Counted from the first letter of the stretch, positions 45,228 through 53,526 are shown. The stretch is DNA of 64,000 bases from Neorhizobium huautlense (GCF_002968575.1 NZ_PVBM01000005.1:124001-188000), one strand, 5' to 3'. A program made the numbers and translations. Notes: generated from the letters alone by a model not told the origin.

Positions 45228-45253
45228 AACAGCCGTTTGCCGCAAAAGGTTCC
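45228..45253 (-). promoter_or_regulatory. Possible EcfG-type promoter of the 61-aa membrane protein
   Basis: On the minus strand GGAAC (45253-45249), 18 nt, GTT (45230-45228). The -35 is part of the palindrome GTTCCGGAAC. The spacing is at the long limit, and the gene starts about 100 nt downstream. Confidence 0.4.
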
Positions 45254-45262
45254 GGAACGGGC

Positions 45263-45850
45263 CTATCCCTGCCACCACTGCAGCACCTCGTCGGCGCCGG
45301 CGATCCGCAGCTGGGTCGAAAAGCGCCTGCCGAAAAGGGCGAGGGAGGCGTCGTGGGTTTCGTCGGAGGTGCTGCAGATCGCATCCTTGACGAGGATGAT
45401 CGCATAACCGAGGTCGACCGCTCCCAGAATGGCCGCGAGGACGCAGACATCCGTTTCTCCGCCCGATATAACGAGCGTGGTCACGCCCTGATCTTGCAGG
45501 AAATGATGGAGCCGACCGTCGAGCCAGGGTGAATAGACCGGTTTGTCGAAGACGAGTGCTGGCGGAACAAAGGCTCTGAGCTCCGGCAGGATGTCGACCA
45601 TCTCGTCGCCGAGCCGCTCGCGCGTCATCATCGCCCATTTCTCGTAATAGCTGCGCCAGCTTCCTCCTGCTTCGGCGGATGTTCTCGGAGGCACAAAGCG
45701 GGTGAAAATCGTCTCGGCGGGATGAGTTCCTGTAAGTTCGGCGACCGGCTCCCGTACCCGCGGCATCCAGGGAATATGCCAGGGGGTATCTTCTGCGAAC
45801 ATCCGTTGCATATCGACGCAAAGATGTCGGCAGCGGTTCGGGTCTTCCAT
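45263..45850 (-). CDS. Isochorismatase-like cysteine hydrolase
   Basis: 195 residues. The catalytic triad is visible as Asp in CVDMQRMF, Lys in VFDKPVYS and Cys in GGETDVCVLAAI, with the cis-peptide region VISGGE. The fold is that of nicotinamidase/isochorismatase enzymes that cleave amides or vinyl ethers. No neighbour points to a substrate. A strong stress promoter lies 28 nt upstream, divergent from the 109-aa gene. Confidence 0.88.
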   Translation of the reverse strand: MEDPNRCRHLCVDMQRMFAEDTPWHIPWMPRVREPVAELTGTHPAETIFTRFVPPRTSAEAGGSWRSYYEKWAMMTRERLGDEMVDILPELRAFVPPALVFDKPVYSPWLDGRLHHFLQDQGVTTLVISGGETDVCVLAAILGAVDLGYAIILVKDAICSTSDETHDASLALFGRRFSTQLRIAGADEVLQWWQG

Positions 45851-45877
45851 GGCGCATTTACTCCGTCAGCGTTCACG

Positions 45878-45903
45878 AACGGCGGCCCGCGGGCAAAAGT
45901 TCC
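45878..45903 (-). promoter_or_regulatory. EcfG-type stress promoter of the cysteine hydrolase gene
   Basis: On the minus strand GGAAC (45903-45899), 17 nt, CGTT (45881-45878). Its -35 is 8 nt from the -35 of the divergent promoter at 45912. Confidence 0.75.
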
Positions 45904-45911
45904 GGCGAAGA

Positions 45912-45937
45912 GGAACTTGAGGTGCGCGGATCGCGTT
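45912..45937 (+). promoter_or_regulatory. EcfG-type stress promoter of the 109-aa gene
   Basis: GGAAC at 45912-45916, 17 nt, CGTT at 45934-45937, 41 nt before the start codon. Confidence 0.75.
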
Positions 45938-45977
45938 GCCTGTTGGGAATGGAGATGACTGCCGAAGGGAAGAGAAA

Positions 45978-46307
45978 ATGCAGGACAGCCTTAAGATCTA
46001 CCGCCTGGTGCCGATCGCGCCGCCCCATGATCCGAACTGGCAGAACTCGCCTCCGCAGGGCGAAGTGATCGTCCGCGCAAGGACGGCAGGCGACGCCCGT
46101 CTCGTTGCGAGCGAAGCGGAACTCGACTTTACCGAAATCGACGCCTTGCCCTCAGAAGGCAATTCCACACAGATGGCCAGCGCCTTCCGCAGCGAAAAAC
46201 TCTATACGGTGATCGAGGACGAGAGCGGGCGGTTTGATGCGAAAGGCCCGCGAGGCGTGGTGGAGGGACAGGTCAGGATCGACAATCTGATATCGACCCA
46301 GCTCTAG
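45978..46307 (+). CDS. Small protein, unknown, stress promoter
   Basis: 109 residues from ATG 45978 with GGAAGAG upstream. It begins with KIYRLVPIAPPHDPNW and has the segment GEVIVRARTAGDARLVASEA, then an acidic loop and KLYTVIEDESGRF. It looks like a small alpha/beta protein. No known domain recognised. It ends 24 nt before the stop of the convergent NepR-like gene. Confidence 0.7.
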   Translation: MQDSLKIYRLVPIAPPHDPNWQNSPPQGEVIVRARTAGDARLVASEAELDFTEIDALPSEGNSTQMASAFRSEKLYTVIEDESGRFDAKGPRGVVEGQVRIDNLISTQL

Positions 46308-46331
46308 CCGATATTGACCGGCTCAAGGTCG

Positions 46332-46508
46332 TCAGTCGGCCCCATTGGTCTTGCCGTTGAGCGCCTTCTGCAGCTCGCGGGCCAGTTCGAGCAGGCGGTC
46401 GGGAATTTCCTCCTTCTCGATTTCGGTGAGCAGGACCGAAACCCGGCGATTGACGCGCCGTCCCATCCTGACTTCCTGTTCCTCAACCGGACTATTCTGC
46501 TTCGCCAT
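46332..46508 (-). CDS. NepR-like small protein (putative anti-sigma factor)
   Basis: 58 residues if started at ATG 46508 (GAGGTC just upstream). The frame is open to 46631, and a TTG at 46541 is another option. RRVSVLLTEIEKEEIPDRLL followed by ELARELQKAL has the layout of NepR anti-sigma factors: a first helix, the Glu-x-Ile-Pro-Asp-Arg turn and a second helix of the type LLELxxxL. NepR sequesters EcfG sigma factors until PhyR is phosphorylated. No PhyR or ecfG gene is adjacent, though an EcfG-like gene lies 4.9 kb away. The family call rests on a short motif. Confidence 0.5.
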   Translation of the reverse strand: MAKQNSPVEEQEVRMGRRVNRRVSVLLTEIEKEEIPDRLLELARELQKALNGKTNGAD

Positions 46509-46636
46509 CCCGACCTCGTCATCGATATCCGGCCAATCCAAGCCGAAGTTGCCCGCCCCGCCAAAATTTGCAGTATTCCTCCTTACCGCAATATGCTTGG
46601 CTTCGGATATCCCGAAAAAGTCACAGGCCATAAATC

Positions 46637-46674
46637 AAATCAGGCGACTTCCTATCCAGGAAGCCGCCTGATTT
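46637..46674. terminator. Long imperfect hairpin terminator
   Basis: AAATCAGGCG-A-CTTCCT pairs with AGGAAG-C-CGCCTGATTT around ATCC, an 16-bp stem with one internal mismatch and A/T flanks. It lies between the 67-aa gene and the NepR-like gene, both on the minus strand. Confidence 0.75.
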
Positions 46675-46699
46675 GTTCCAGGACCCTGCCGAGAATCGT

Positions 46700-46986
<287 letters not shown>

Positions 46987-47012
46987 ATCGCCGCAAAAGA
47001 AGGAGGTTCTCC

Positions 47013-47819
47013 GTGGCACCGCGCGTCTTCTGGAAAGGCTATCTGAAGCTTTCGCTCGTCACCTGCCGCGTGACGATGACGCCGGCGATCTCGGAAGGGG
47101 CGAAGGTGCGGTTCCACAACATCAACCGCAAGACCCAGAACCGGGTGCTGAGCCAATATGTGGATGCCGAGACCGGCGAGGCGGTCGAAGACGACGACCA
47201 GGTGAAGGGTTATCCCAAAGACGAGGAAAACTACGTGCTCTTCGAGGATGATGAGCTCGAGGATGTGGGACTGGAAAGCACCCGAACGATCGATATCGAG
47301 AGGTTTGTCCCGGCGGGTTCCATCGGATGGATCTGGTATGACAGACCGCATTATCTCGCCCCGGACGACGAGGTGAGCGCGGAAGCCTTCGCGGTCATCC
47401 GGGAGGCAATGGCCAAGACGAAGACTGGCGGGATCGCGCGGCTCGTAATGTATCGCCGCGAGCGCGCGGTGCTGCTGCTGCCGAAGGACAAGGGAATTGT
47501 CGTCTGGACGCTGCGCTACGGAGACGAAGTGCGCGATGCCGACGAGTATGCGGCGGAAGCGCTGCGAGAAAAGCCCGAAGCCCGGCATCTGACGATGCTG
47601 AAGAAGGTGATAGAGGAACGGACGGAGGCCTGGCAGCCTTCCATGGTCGACGATCCGGTCCAGGACCGGCTGCTGGAAATCATCGCCGAGCGCAAGAAAG
47701 GCCGCAAGGCGAAGAAACGGCCCGAAGAGAAAACCCCAGAGCGGACGAGCAATGTCATCGATATTACCGCCGCCCTGAAGAAGAGCCTCGAGGCGGAGCG
47801 CAAGTCGACGCGAAAATAG
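47013..47819 (+). CDS. ku: Ku protein (NHEJ DNA end binding)
   Basis: 268 residues from GTG 47013, chosen for the AAGGAGGT site 7 nt upstream. APRVFWKGYLKLSLVTCRV is the conserved bacterial Ku N-terminus. RPHYLAPDDEVSAEAFAVIREAM and GIARLVMYRRERAVLL are core beta-barrel segments. The basic C-terminal tail (KKGRKAKKRPEEK) ends with a helix. Ku rings bind broken DNA ends and recruit LigD. It converges on ligD, 3 nt apart, and is paralogous to the second ku at 50351-51211. Confidence 0.92.
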   Translation: MAPRVFWKGYLKLSLVTCRVTMTPAISEGAKVRFHNINRKTQNRVLSQYVDAETGEAVEDDDQVKGYPKDEENYVLFEDDELEDVGLESTRTIDIERFVPAGSIGWIWYDRPHYLAPDDEVSAEAFAVIREAMAKTKTGGIARLVMYRRERAVLLLPKDKGIVVWTLRYGDEVRDADEYAAEALREKPEARHLTMLKKVIEERTEAWQPSMVDDPVQDRLLEIIAERKKGRKAKKRPEEKTPERTSNVIDITAALKKSLEAERKSTRK

Positions 47820-47822
47820 AAG

Positions 47823-50348
47823 CTATTTCTTCTTCTTCTCCTTAAATTCAATCGGCGTCTCCGCTCTGCGGAAATCGCCCCAGGGGTCGCTTGTCTGTTG
47901 AGAGATTCGGGCGGGCGCGTTGTTGACGGTGAAATAATTCGGGCCGATCGCGCCGCCGAGTTCTTCCCAGGCGACCGGCATGGAGACCGGGGCGCCAGGG
48001 CGGGCACGAGTGGAGTAGGGAGCGACGGCGGTCGCGCCGCGGCCATTGCGCAGGTAGTCGATCAGGATCTTTCCCTTGCGCTTCGATTTGGTGATGGTCG
48101 AGACGTATTTGTCCGGGTCGTCGCCGGCCATGCCGTCGGCGAGCGCCTTCATTGCGGCTTTGACTTGGGGCCATTCCGCTTTCGGCTTCACGGGCGCCAC
48201 GACATGCAATCCTTTGCCGCCCGATGTCTTGACGAAGGCGGTGAGCCCCATGTCCTCAAATCGCTGCTTCACCTCGTGTGCCGCCGCAATGATTTCCGTC
48301 CACGAGACGCCGTCGCCGGGATCGAGGTCGATATTGACCATGTCCGGCTTTTCCCAGTCGTCGAGATTGGAGCCCCAGGGGTGGACCTCGAGCGTCGCGC
48401 CCTGGACCAGGCCTAGAAGGCCGTCTAGGTCGCGGATGGTGATATCTTCCTCGCTCGGATCGGCGGGATCCTTCACCAGGACGGCGTTTTTCGTCATGCC
48501 CTTCCAGCCGTGCTTCTGGAAGAAGAGCTGGCTGTTGATGCCGTCAGGGCCACGGATGAGCGCCAGCGGCCGGTTGACGACGAAAGGAGCCATCAGGCGC
48601 CAGACCTGCGTGTAATAATCCGCCAGACCGGCCTTGGTCACGCCTGCATCCGGCCAGTAGAGGCGGTCGGGATGGGTGAGATTGACCGTCCGTTTCGGCG
48701 GCTTTTCCTCCTCGGTAGCTGTCACAGGGCCGCCCTCCCGGACGATTTCGTTCGGATCCTTGTCTTCCCGCAATCCTCGGAACGCCGCATGCCGGATATG
48801 CGCGTCGGCCGTCCAGCCGCGGAATTCCACCTCGGCGACCAGCTCCGGTTTCAGGAAAACGACATCCTTCTTTTCCACCGCGGCGAGCTTTTCGTCAAAC
48901 GGGCTCTTGTCGATGCGGATCTCGTTCAGCCGCTTGAAGAGGGATTGCGCCACCGCGCCGGAATAACCGGTGCCGACACGTCCGGCATGGCGGAGTTTTC
49001 CCTTCTCGTAATAGCCCATCACCAGCGAGCCGATCGCCTTGTTGCTGACGGAGGAGGGGACGTAGCCCGCTACGACGAATTCCTGCCGGGCGGAACATTT
49101 CGACTTTACCCAATCGCGCCCGCGCCCGGGGCGATAGGGTGCGTCGGCTATCTTCGAGATGATGCCTTCGAGGCTGAGCCGGCAGGCATGTTTGAGCACC
49201 AGCCCTCCCTCGTCGCCGAAATGTTCGCTATACCGCAGGGCAGGGCCGCTGCCGGCTAGAAGCCTCTCCAGCGCCTCCTTGCGCGCGAGCAACTTTGCCC
49301 CGGTCAGATCGTAGCCGTCGAGATGGAGGAGATCGAAGGCGTAGAATGTGAAGCGATCCGAGCGCCCCTCGCTCAGATCCTGCTGCAGCAGAGAGAAGTC
49401 TGTCGCACCGGAACCGGCTTCAACGGCAACCTCGCCGTCGATCACGGCGCTCGACAGATCGAGCTTTGTGAATGCCGAAACGATCTCCTCGCCGAACTTG
49501 TGGGTCCAGTCGAGGCCGGTGCGGGTGAGCAGCCTGACCTTGCCGTTCTCCACCCGCGCCTGCAGGCGATAACCATCGATCTTGATCTCGTGCAGCCACC
49601 GTTGTCCGGAGGGCGCGGCTTTCACCAATGTCGCAAGCTGCGGCTCGACGAATTCCGGCAGGTCGGCCTTTTTCGCGCCCTTAACCCCGGCGACCGCAAC
49701 CTCCGTCGCTTCGGGCTCCGGAGCCGTCGGCCTGTTTTTCCTGATCGCCTTCTTCTTCTTGGGCGGCGTGCGGCCCCAGATTTCCTCGAGCGTCTTTCCG
49801 GTCTTCACCGAAAGCGGCATCTCCTCCAGAATGTCGGCATCGCCCTCGCTGCGGGCAAATTCGTCCTCACCCTTGATCAGCAGCCAGTTCTCGCGCTTTT
49901 CCCCTTCACGGTGGCCCATGCGCACCAGATGCCAGCGGCCTTCCAGCTTCTCGCCCTTCAGCTCGAATTCCATATGGCCTTTCTTGTAGGCCTTATGCGC
50001 ATCGCCGATCGCCTCCCAGGAGCCGCGATCCCAAAGGAGGACGGCCCCGGCGCCATAATTGCCTTCAGGAATGGTGCCTTCAAAACCGCCATAGTCCAGC
50101 GGATGGTCTTCCACATGTACCGCAAGACGCTTTTCGCCGGGAACGAGGCTCGGGCCGCGGGTGACGGCCCAGCTTTTCAGAACCCCGTCCATCTCCAGTC
50201 GGAAATCGTAGTGGAGCCGGGTAGCGTCGTGTTTCTGGATCACGAAGCTGTTGCCGGTGGTCTTGCCCTTGCGGGTGCGGGAGAATTTCCCCTGAGGCTC
50301 CGGCGAGACCTTGAAATTGCGTTTCTGATTATAGGTTTCCAACGCCAT
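47823..50348 (-). CDS. ligD: Multidomain ATP-dependent DNA ligase LigD
   Basis: 841 residues with three domains. The 3'-phosphoesterase comes first (about 1-190; HDATRLHYDFRLE, HVEDHPLDYGGFEGTIP). The ligase follows (about 225-530; adenylation Lys in EIKIDGYRL near 252, GEVAVE, EGIISK, WVKSK). The primase-polymerase domain is last (about 550-841; HPDRLYWPDAGVTK, NIDLDPGD catalytic Asp pair, TSGGKGLHV). This PE-Lig-Pol order is usual in proteobacteria. It follows the second ku by 2 nt and is probably cotranscribed with it. Confidence 0.95.
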   Translation of the reverse strand: MALETYNQKRNFKVSPEPQGKFSRTRKGKTTGNSFVIQKHDATRLHYDFRLEMDGVLKSWAVTRGPSLVPGEKRLAVHVEDHPLDYGGFEGTIPEGNYGAGAVLLWDRGSWEAIGDAHKAYKKGHMEFELKGEKLEGRWHLVRMGHREGEKRENWLLIKGEDEFARSEGDADILEEMPLSVKTGKTLEEIWGRTPPKKKKAIRKNRPTAPEPEATEVAVAGVKGAKKADLPEFVEPQLATLVKAAPSGQRWLHEIKIDGYRLQARVENGKVRLLTRTGLDWTHKFGEEIVSAFTKLDLSSAVIDGEVAVEAGSGATDFSLLQQDLSEGRSDRFTFYAFDLLHLDGYDLTGAKLLARKEALERLLAGSGPALRYSEHFGDEGGLVLKHACRLSLEGIISKIADAPYRPGRGRDWVKSKCSARQEFVVAGYVPSSVSNKAIGSLVMGYYEKGKLRHAGRVGTGYSGAVAQSLFKRLNEIRIDKSPFDEKLAAVEKKDVVFLKPELVAEVEFRGWTADAHIRHAAFRGLREDKDPNEIVREGGPVTATEEEKPPKRTVNLTHPDRLYWPDAGVTKAGLADYYTQVWRLMAPFVVNRPLALIRGPDGINSQLFFQKHGWKGMTKNAVLVKDPADPSEEDITIRDLDGLLGLVQGATLEVHPWGSNLDDWEKPDMVNIDLDPGDGVSWTEIIAAAHEVKQRFEDMGLTAFVKTSGGKGLHVVAPVKPKAEWPQVKAAMKALADGMAGDDPDKYVSTITKSKRKGKILIDYLRNGRGATAVAPYSTRARPGAPVSMPVAWEELGGAIGPNYFTVNNAPARISQQTSDPWGDFRRAETPIEFKEKKKK

Positions 50349-50350
50349 GG

Positions 50351-51211
50351 TCAGCTAGCCTTTTTCTGCGGAGCGGCGGTCTTGCGAGATGCGGTTTTAC
50401 CGGCGGTCTTCTTGGGCGCGGCCTTCTTCCTTGCTGAGGGTGTGCCGGCACTCTGACGCAAGGCGTCGAGCAGGCTCGACACTTTTTTCGGTTCCGCTTT
50501 TGCCTTCTTCTTCAGCTTGCGGCCTTCGATCTTGGCGCGGATCAGTTCGGCAAGGGCCGTCTCATAGCGGTCGTCGAATTCGGTGGGGTCGAATTCGCCG
50601 CGTTTGGTGTCGATGATGTGTCTGGCGAGATCGAGCATTTCGCCGTCGATCTTGAAGTTTTTGATGTCCGAGAAGATCTCCTTGGCCGGCCGGACCTCGT
50701 AATCATAGTTGAGCGTGCTGGCGATCAGGCCCTGCTCGCCCGGCCTGATCAGCAGCGTCCGGAGCCTCCGGAACAATACGGTCCGGGCAAGGGCTGCGAC
50801 GTTCTTTTCTTCAAGTCCTTTGCGGATCAGGGCGAAGATCTCCGCCGACGGTTTGTCGGCCGGCGCCAGATAATAGGGCCTGTCGAGATAGGCGGTGTCG
50901 ACACCGTCACAAGGGATGAAGGCTTCCAGCTCCAGCGTCTTGTCGGCCTCGGGCACTGCCGCCTTCACCTCGTCCGGCTCAAGGAAGACATATTCGCCGC
51001 TCGATATTTCGTAGCCTTTGATGATGTCTTCGTTCTCCACCGCCTTGCCGGTATCGGCATCGACCATCTGGCGGTGGACGCGGTTGCCGGTTGCCCGGTT
51101 GATGATGTGGAAGCTGACGCGATCGGACGTGGAGGCGGCGGTATAAAGCGCCACCTGACAACTCAATTCGCCAACCTTGAGATAACCCTTCCAATTTGCA
51201 CGCGGTGCCAC
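50351..51211 (-). CDS. ku: Second Ku protein, with long basic tail
   Basis: 286 residues from GTG 51211, GGAG 8 nt upstream. APRANWKGYLKVGELSCQVALYTA and RPYYLAPADKPSAEIFALIRKGL are the Ku core. After about residue 240 comes a Lys/Ala-rich tail (KKAAPKKTAGKTASRKTAAP), the type proposed to help threading on DNA. It differs strongly from the other Ku here, which agrees with the several Ku paralogues known in Sinorhizobium. It shares its promoter region with the divergent sigma factor gene. Confidence 0.93.
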   Translation of the reverse strand: MAPRANWKGYLKVGELSCQVALYTAASTSDRVSFHIINRATGNRVHRQMVDADTGKAVENEDIIKGYEISSGEYVFLEPDEVKAAVPEADKTLELEAFIPCDGVDTAYLDRPYYLAPADKPSAEIFALIRKGLEEKNVAALARTVLFRRLRTLLIRPGEQGLIASTLNYDYEVRPAKEIFSDIKNFKIDGEMLDLARHIIDTKRGEFDPTEFDDRYETALAELIRAKIEGRKLKKKAKAEPKKVSSLLDALRQSAGTPSARKKAAPKKTAGKTASRKTAAPQKKAS

Positions 51212-51237
51212 GATCAGAACTCCGTGAGAGTCCTATC

Positions 51238-51263
51238 AACAGGGGTATGGGCCGGTTTGTTCC
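51238..51263 (-). promoter_or_regulatory. Possible EcfG-type promoter of ku-ligD
   Basis: On the minus strand GGAAC (51263-51259), 18 nt, GTT (51240-51238), about 27 nt before the ku start. Spacing at the long limit. Confidence 0.5.
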
Positions 51264-51269
51264 GCGAGC

Positions 51270-51292
51270 AAGATGAACAAGCTATTCATCTT
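51270..51292. promoter_or_regulatory. Palindrome between divergent ku-ligD and sigma promoters
   Basis: AAGATGAA-CAAGCTA-TTCATCTT, perfect 8-nt arms, sits between the two -35 elements (51259-51263 and 51296-51300). This is the place expected for an operator controlling both promoters. No regulator can be named. Confidence 0.5.
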
Positions 51293-51295
51293 ACT

Positions 51296-51321
51296 GGAAC
51301 CAAACACGCAAGGCGTGCGTT
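51296..51321 (+). promoter_or_regulatory. EcfG-type promoter of the sigma factor gene
   Basis: GGAAC at 51296-51300, 17 nt, CGTT at 51318-51321, 46 nt before the GTG start. It implies control by EcfG or autoregulation. Confidence 0.78.
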
Positions 51322-51366
51322 TGCCACCGAAATTCCAGCCCATCGAGTTCGGAGAGGTAGGCAACG

Positions 51367-51873
51367 GTGTCTGAATCACAGTTGAATAGTGATCCTGCAC
51401 GTGCGGACATAGTCAGGCTCATCCCGGCCCTCCGCGCATTTGCCCGCACTTTCTGCCGCAACCCCAGCGATGCGGACGATCTGGTGCAGGAGACGCTTGC
51501 CAAGGCGCTCGCCAACCTCGACAAATTCGAGCCGGGCACCAAGCTGAAGAGCTGGCTGTTCACGATCATGCGCAACACGTTCTACACCCGCGTCAAGGTG
51601 CTCGGCCGCGAGGCGCCGGGGGTCGAGGAAAATGTTTCCGGCGACACCGCCATGGCGGCGACCCAGGAGACCGCTGCGCGGGCAAAGGAGGTGCAGCGGG
51701 CGCTGCAGAAGCTTCCGCCGCACTACCGCGAAGTTCTGACCCTCGTGGCGATCCTCGGCGAAAGCTACGAGTCCGCTGCCGAAATCTGCGACTGCGCCGT
51801 CGGCACGGTGAAAAGTCGGCTCAATCGCGCGAGGCATCAGATATTGCAGGAACTGGGAGAGGATGCGAGCTGA
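51367..51873 (+). CDS. ECF sigma factor, EcfG-like (ECF15-type)
   Basis: 168 residues from GTG 51367 (GGAGAGG upstream). Region 2 reads DADDLVQETLAKALANLDKF with GTKLKSWLFTIMRNTFYT, and region 4 reads LPPHYREVLTLVAILGESYE then AAEICDCAVGTVKSRLNRAR. The Phe-x-x-Gly-Thr and Cys-x-Cys-Ala-Val-Gly-Thr patterns are those of the general stress EcfG group. There is no NepR or PhyR next to it, so it may be a secondary paralogue (as in SigU or RpoE5) rather than the main EcfG. It lies divergent from ku-ligD. Confidence 0.85.
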   Translation: MSESQLNSDPARADIVRLIPALRAFARTFCRNPSDADDLVQETLAKALANLDKFEPGTKLKSWLFTIMRNTFYTRVKVLGREAPGVEENVSGDTAMAATQETAARAKEVQRALQKLPPHYREVLTLVAILGESYESAAEICDCAVGTVKSRLNRARHQILQELGEDAS

Positions 51874-51911
51874 GCTGTCGGTTGAGGCCAGTCGCCTTGG
51901 GGGGATCATCC

Positions 51912-51980
51912 ATGAAATTCACGTTGATTGCCGTGGCCGTCATCGTTGCGACGATCGCGCCGGTTTTCCTTTTTATCTGA
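51912..51980 (+). CDS. 22-residue hydrophobic micropeptide after the sigma factor gene
   Basis: MKFTLIAVAVIVATIAPVFL plus two residues, then TGA. A run of six G lies 7-12 nt before the ATG. It is one hydrophobic helix and begins 39 nt after the sigma stop, so it could be cotranscribed with it. Its last 8 nt overlap the convergent GST gene. It could also be a chance frame; the clean start site and uniform hydrophobicity favour a gene. Confidence 0.45.
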   Translation: MKFTLIAVAVIVATIAPVFLFI

Positions 51981-52716
51981 TCCCGGTTCGGCCCGGATCC
52001 TGGTCCAATTCCGGATAATGCCGGAATATTCCGGACTGGTTGAAGGCGAGCCGACGATCGGACTTGAGATAGGCGTTGAGGTTTGGCCGATCGCGGACCA
52101 TGTCGCGCAGTCTGGCAACACGCGGAAAAGAGCTGTCGAAGTTCTTCATGGCGCGGGGGAAGGCATAGGCGAGCCCTTCCGAAACATGAAACAGCGACAG
52201 ATCCACGTAGCTTAGCGCACCGCCGATCGCGTAGCCGCCGCTTGCCGGATTGCCCTCGATGATCCGGTCGAAGTAACCCATGAACTTCGGCACGCGGTTT
52301 TTGAGGAAGGCCTCCGTACGCGCCTTGGCCTCGTCCTTCTGGTCTTCGTAATAGTCGTCGGTGCTGATCGGATGGTGCGTGTCGTGCGCTTCCATCACGA
52401 AATCGGCGATCGTGAGCTGCAGGCCGTGCGCAAAGATCCGGTACTTCTCGTCCTTCGGAACCAGATTCAGTTTCGGGCCGAGATAGTGCAGGATGTTGGC
52501 CACATGGGAGACGATGATGTCGCCATCCTTGAGAAACGGCGGAGCAAAGGGCGTGCAGAGATAACCGTGTTTACCACGCAGATATTCCATCATGGCGGAC
52601 ATCCCGTGGCTGGTTCGCACCACGTCGAGATATTTGGCGCCGGCTTCCTCGAGAGCGAGGCGCACGAATTCGCCCCGGCCGGGAATGCCGTCCCAGTAAT
52701 AAAGTTCGTATGCCAT
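51973..52716 (-). CDS. Glutathione S-transferase
   Basis: 247 residues. YELYYWDGIPGRGEFVRLALEEAGA is the thioredoxin-like N-domain with the catalytic Tyr region. FLKDGDIIVSHVANILHYLG includes the Ser that contacts glutathione. The helical C-domain (YAIGGALSYVDLSLFHV) has the N-capping Asp. It conjugates or reduces electrophiles with glutathione. It follows udgX by 2 nt and is likely cotranscribed from the same stress promoter. Confidence 0.88.
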   Translation of the reverse strand: MAYELYYWDGIPGRGEFVRLALEEAGAKYLDVVRTSHGMSAMMEYLRGKHGYLCTPFAPPFLKDGDIIVSHVANILHYLGPKLNLVPKDEKYRIFAHGLQLTIADFVMEAHDTHHPISTDDYYEDQKDEAKARTEAFLKNRVPKFMGYFDRIIEGNPASGGYAIGGALSYVDLSLFHVSEGLAYAFPRAMKNFDSSFPRVARLRDMVRDRPNLNAYLKSDRRLAFNQSGIFRHYPELDQDPGRTGIR

Positions 52717-52718
52717 GC

Positions 52719-53354
52719 CTACTCCACAAAATCCGCGATCTTCCTCAGGTCCTCAACAAACCGGGCCCTGTTCATTTCCGCATCCGGCTGATCCATGGTC
52801 CGCAGCAATGCCGAGGGATGGATGGTGACGAGGACCGGCAGCCCGTCTGGCGAACGCAACACGGTTCCCCGGTCGCGGGTGACCTTGGCCTGCCGTCCCA
52901 GTAAGGAATAGAGCGCCGTCGCGCCCAGCGCCACGGCAAGTTTCGGCTTCACCAGCCGCAGTTCGGCCGCCAGCCACCAGGCACAGGCCTGCACTTCGCC
53001 GGCATTCGGCTTTGCGTGGATGCGGCGCTTGCCGCGGGCGGCGAACTTGAAATGCTTGACGGCGTTGGTGACGTAGCAGAGGTCGCGGTCGACGCCCGCT
53101 TCGTCGAGGCAGCGGTCCAGCAGCCTGCCGGCCGGCCCCACGAAGGGTTTGCCCGCTAGGTCTTCCCTGTCCCCCGGCTGTTCGCCCACGAACAGGATCC
53201 TTGCCCGTCCGGGCCCTTCACCGAAGACGAGATGGGTGGCGTTTTTATAAAGATCGCAACGGGTGCAATTTTCCGCGTCGTTCCTGACGTCGGAAATGTG
53301 GTCTCCGTCTGCGCCCGTCGTTTCGAAAGCGGGGCCTTTGCGGGAGGTCAGCAT
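52719..53354 (-). CDS. udgX: Uracil-DNA glycosylase superfamily protein UdgX
   Basis: 211 residues from ATG 53354, chosen for AAGGAG 7 nt upstream. Four Cys typical of Fe-S family 4 enzymes begin with ENCTRCDLY. FVGEQPGDREDLAGKPFVGPAG is motif A. GKRRIHAKP holds the KRRIH loop specific to UdgX, whose His (near residue 112) forms a covalent bond with the uracil site in the mycobacterial enzyme. TIHPSALLR is motif B. It recognises uracil in DNA. It has a stress promoter and is coupled to a GST gene. Confidence 0.9.
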   Translation of the reverse strand: MLTSRKGPAFETTGADGDHISDVRNDAENCTRCDLYKNATHLVFGEGPGRARILFVGEQPGDREDLAGKPFVGPAGRLLDRCLDEAGVDRDLCYVTNAVKHFKFAARGKRRIHAKPNAGEVQACAWWLAAELRLVKPKLAVALGATALYSLLGRQAKVTRDRGTVLRSPDGLPVLVTIHPSALLRTMDQPDAEMNRARFVEDLRKIADFVE

Positions 53355-53377
53355 GCCGGAACTCCTTGATGTGGCAG

Positions 53378-53402
53378 AACCAGCTCGACTGCCGCAGGTT
53401 CC
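53378..53402 (-). promoter_or_regulatory. EcfG-type stress promoter of udgX
   Basis: On the minus strand GGAAC (53402-53398), 17 nt, GTT (53380-53378), i.e. GGTT for CGTT, 24 nt before the udgX start. Confidence 0.62.
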
Positions 53403-53435
53403 GGAAAATCGAGCGGGGGAATGTCCGGTCGTGCT

Positions 53436-53460
53436 GGAACCTTTCCGCCAAGCTCGGGTT
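53436..53460 (+). promoter_or_regulatory. EcfG-type stress promoter of gcd
   Basis: GGAAC at 53436-53440, 17 nt, GTT at 53458-53460 (GGTT), 67 nt before the gcd start. Confidence 0.6.
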
Positions 53461-53526
53461 AAAGGCGCAGAGCGCGGATTGTTCCCACGCGGCTTCATAT
53501 CTTTTTTGCGGACAGGGTTTTTCAAA

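Noticed and set aside
46304..46564. 86-codon frame overlapping the NepR-like gene on the same strand
   Set aside because: Arg/Ser-rich out-of-frame translation; the NepR-like frame has the IPDRLLEL motif instead.
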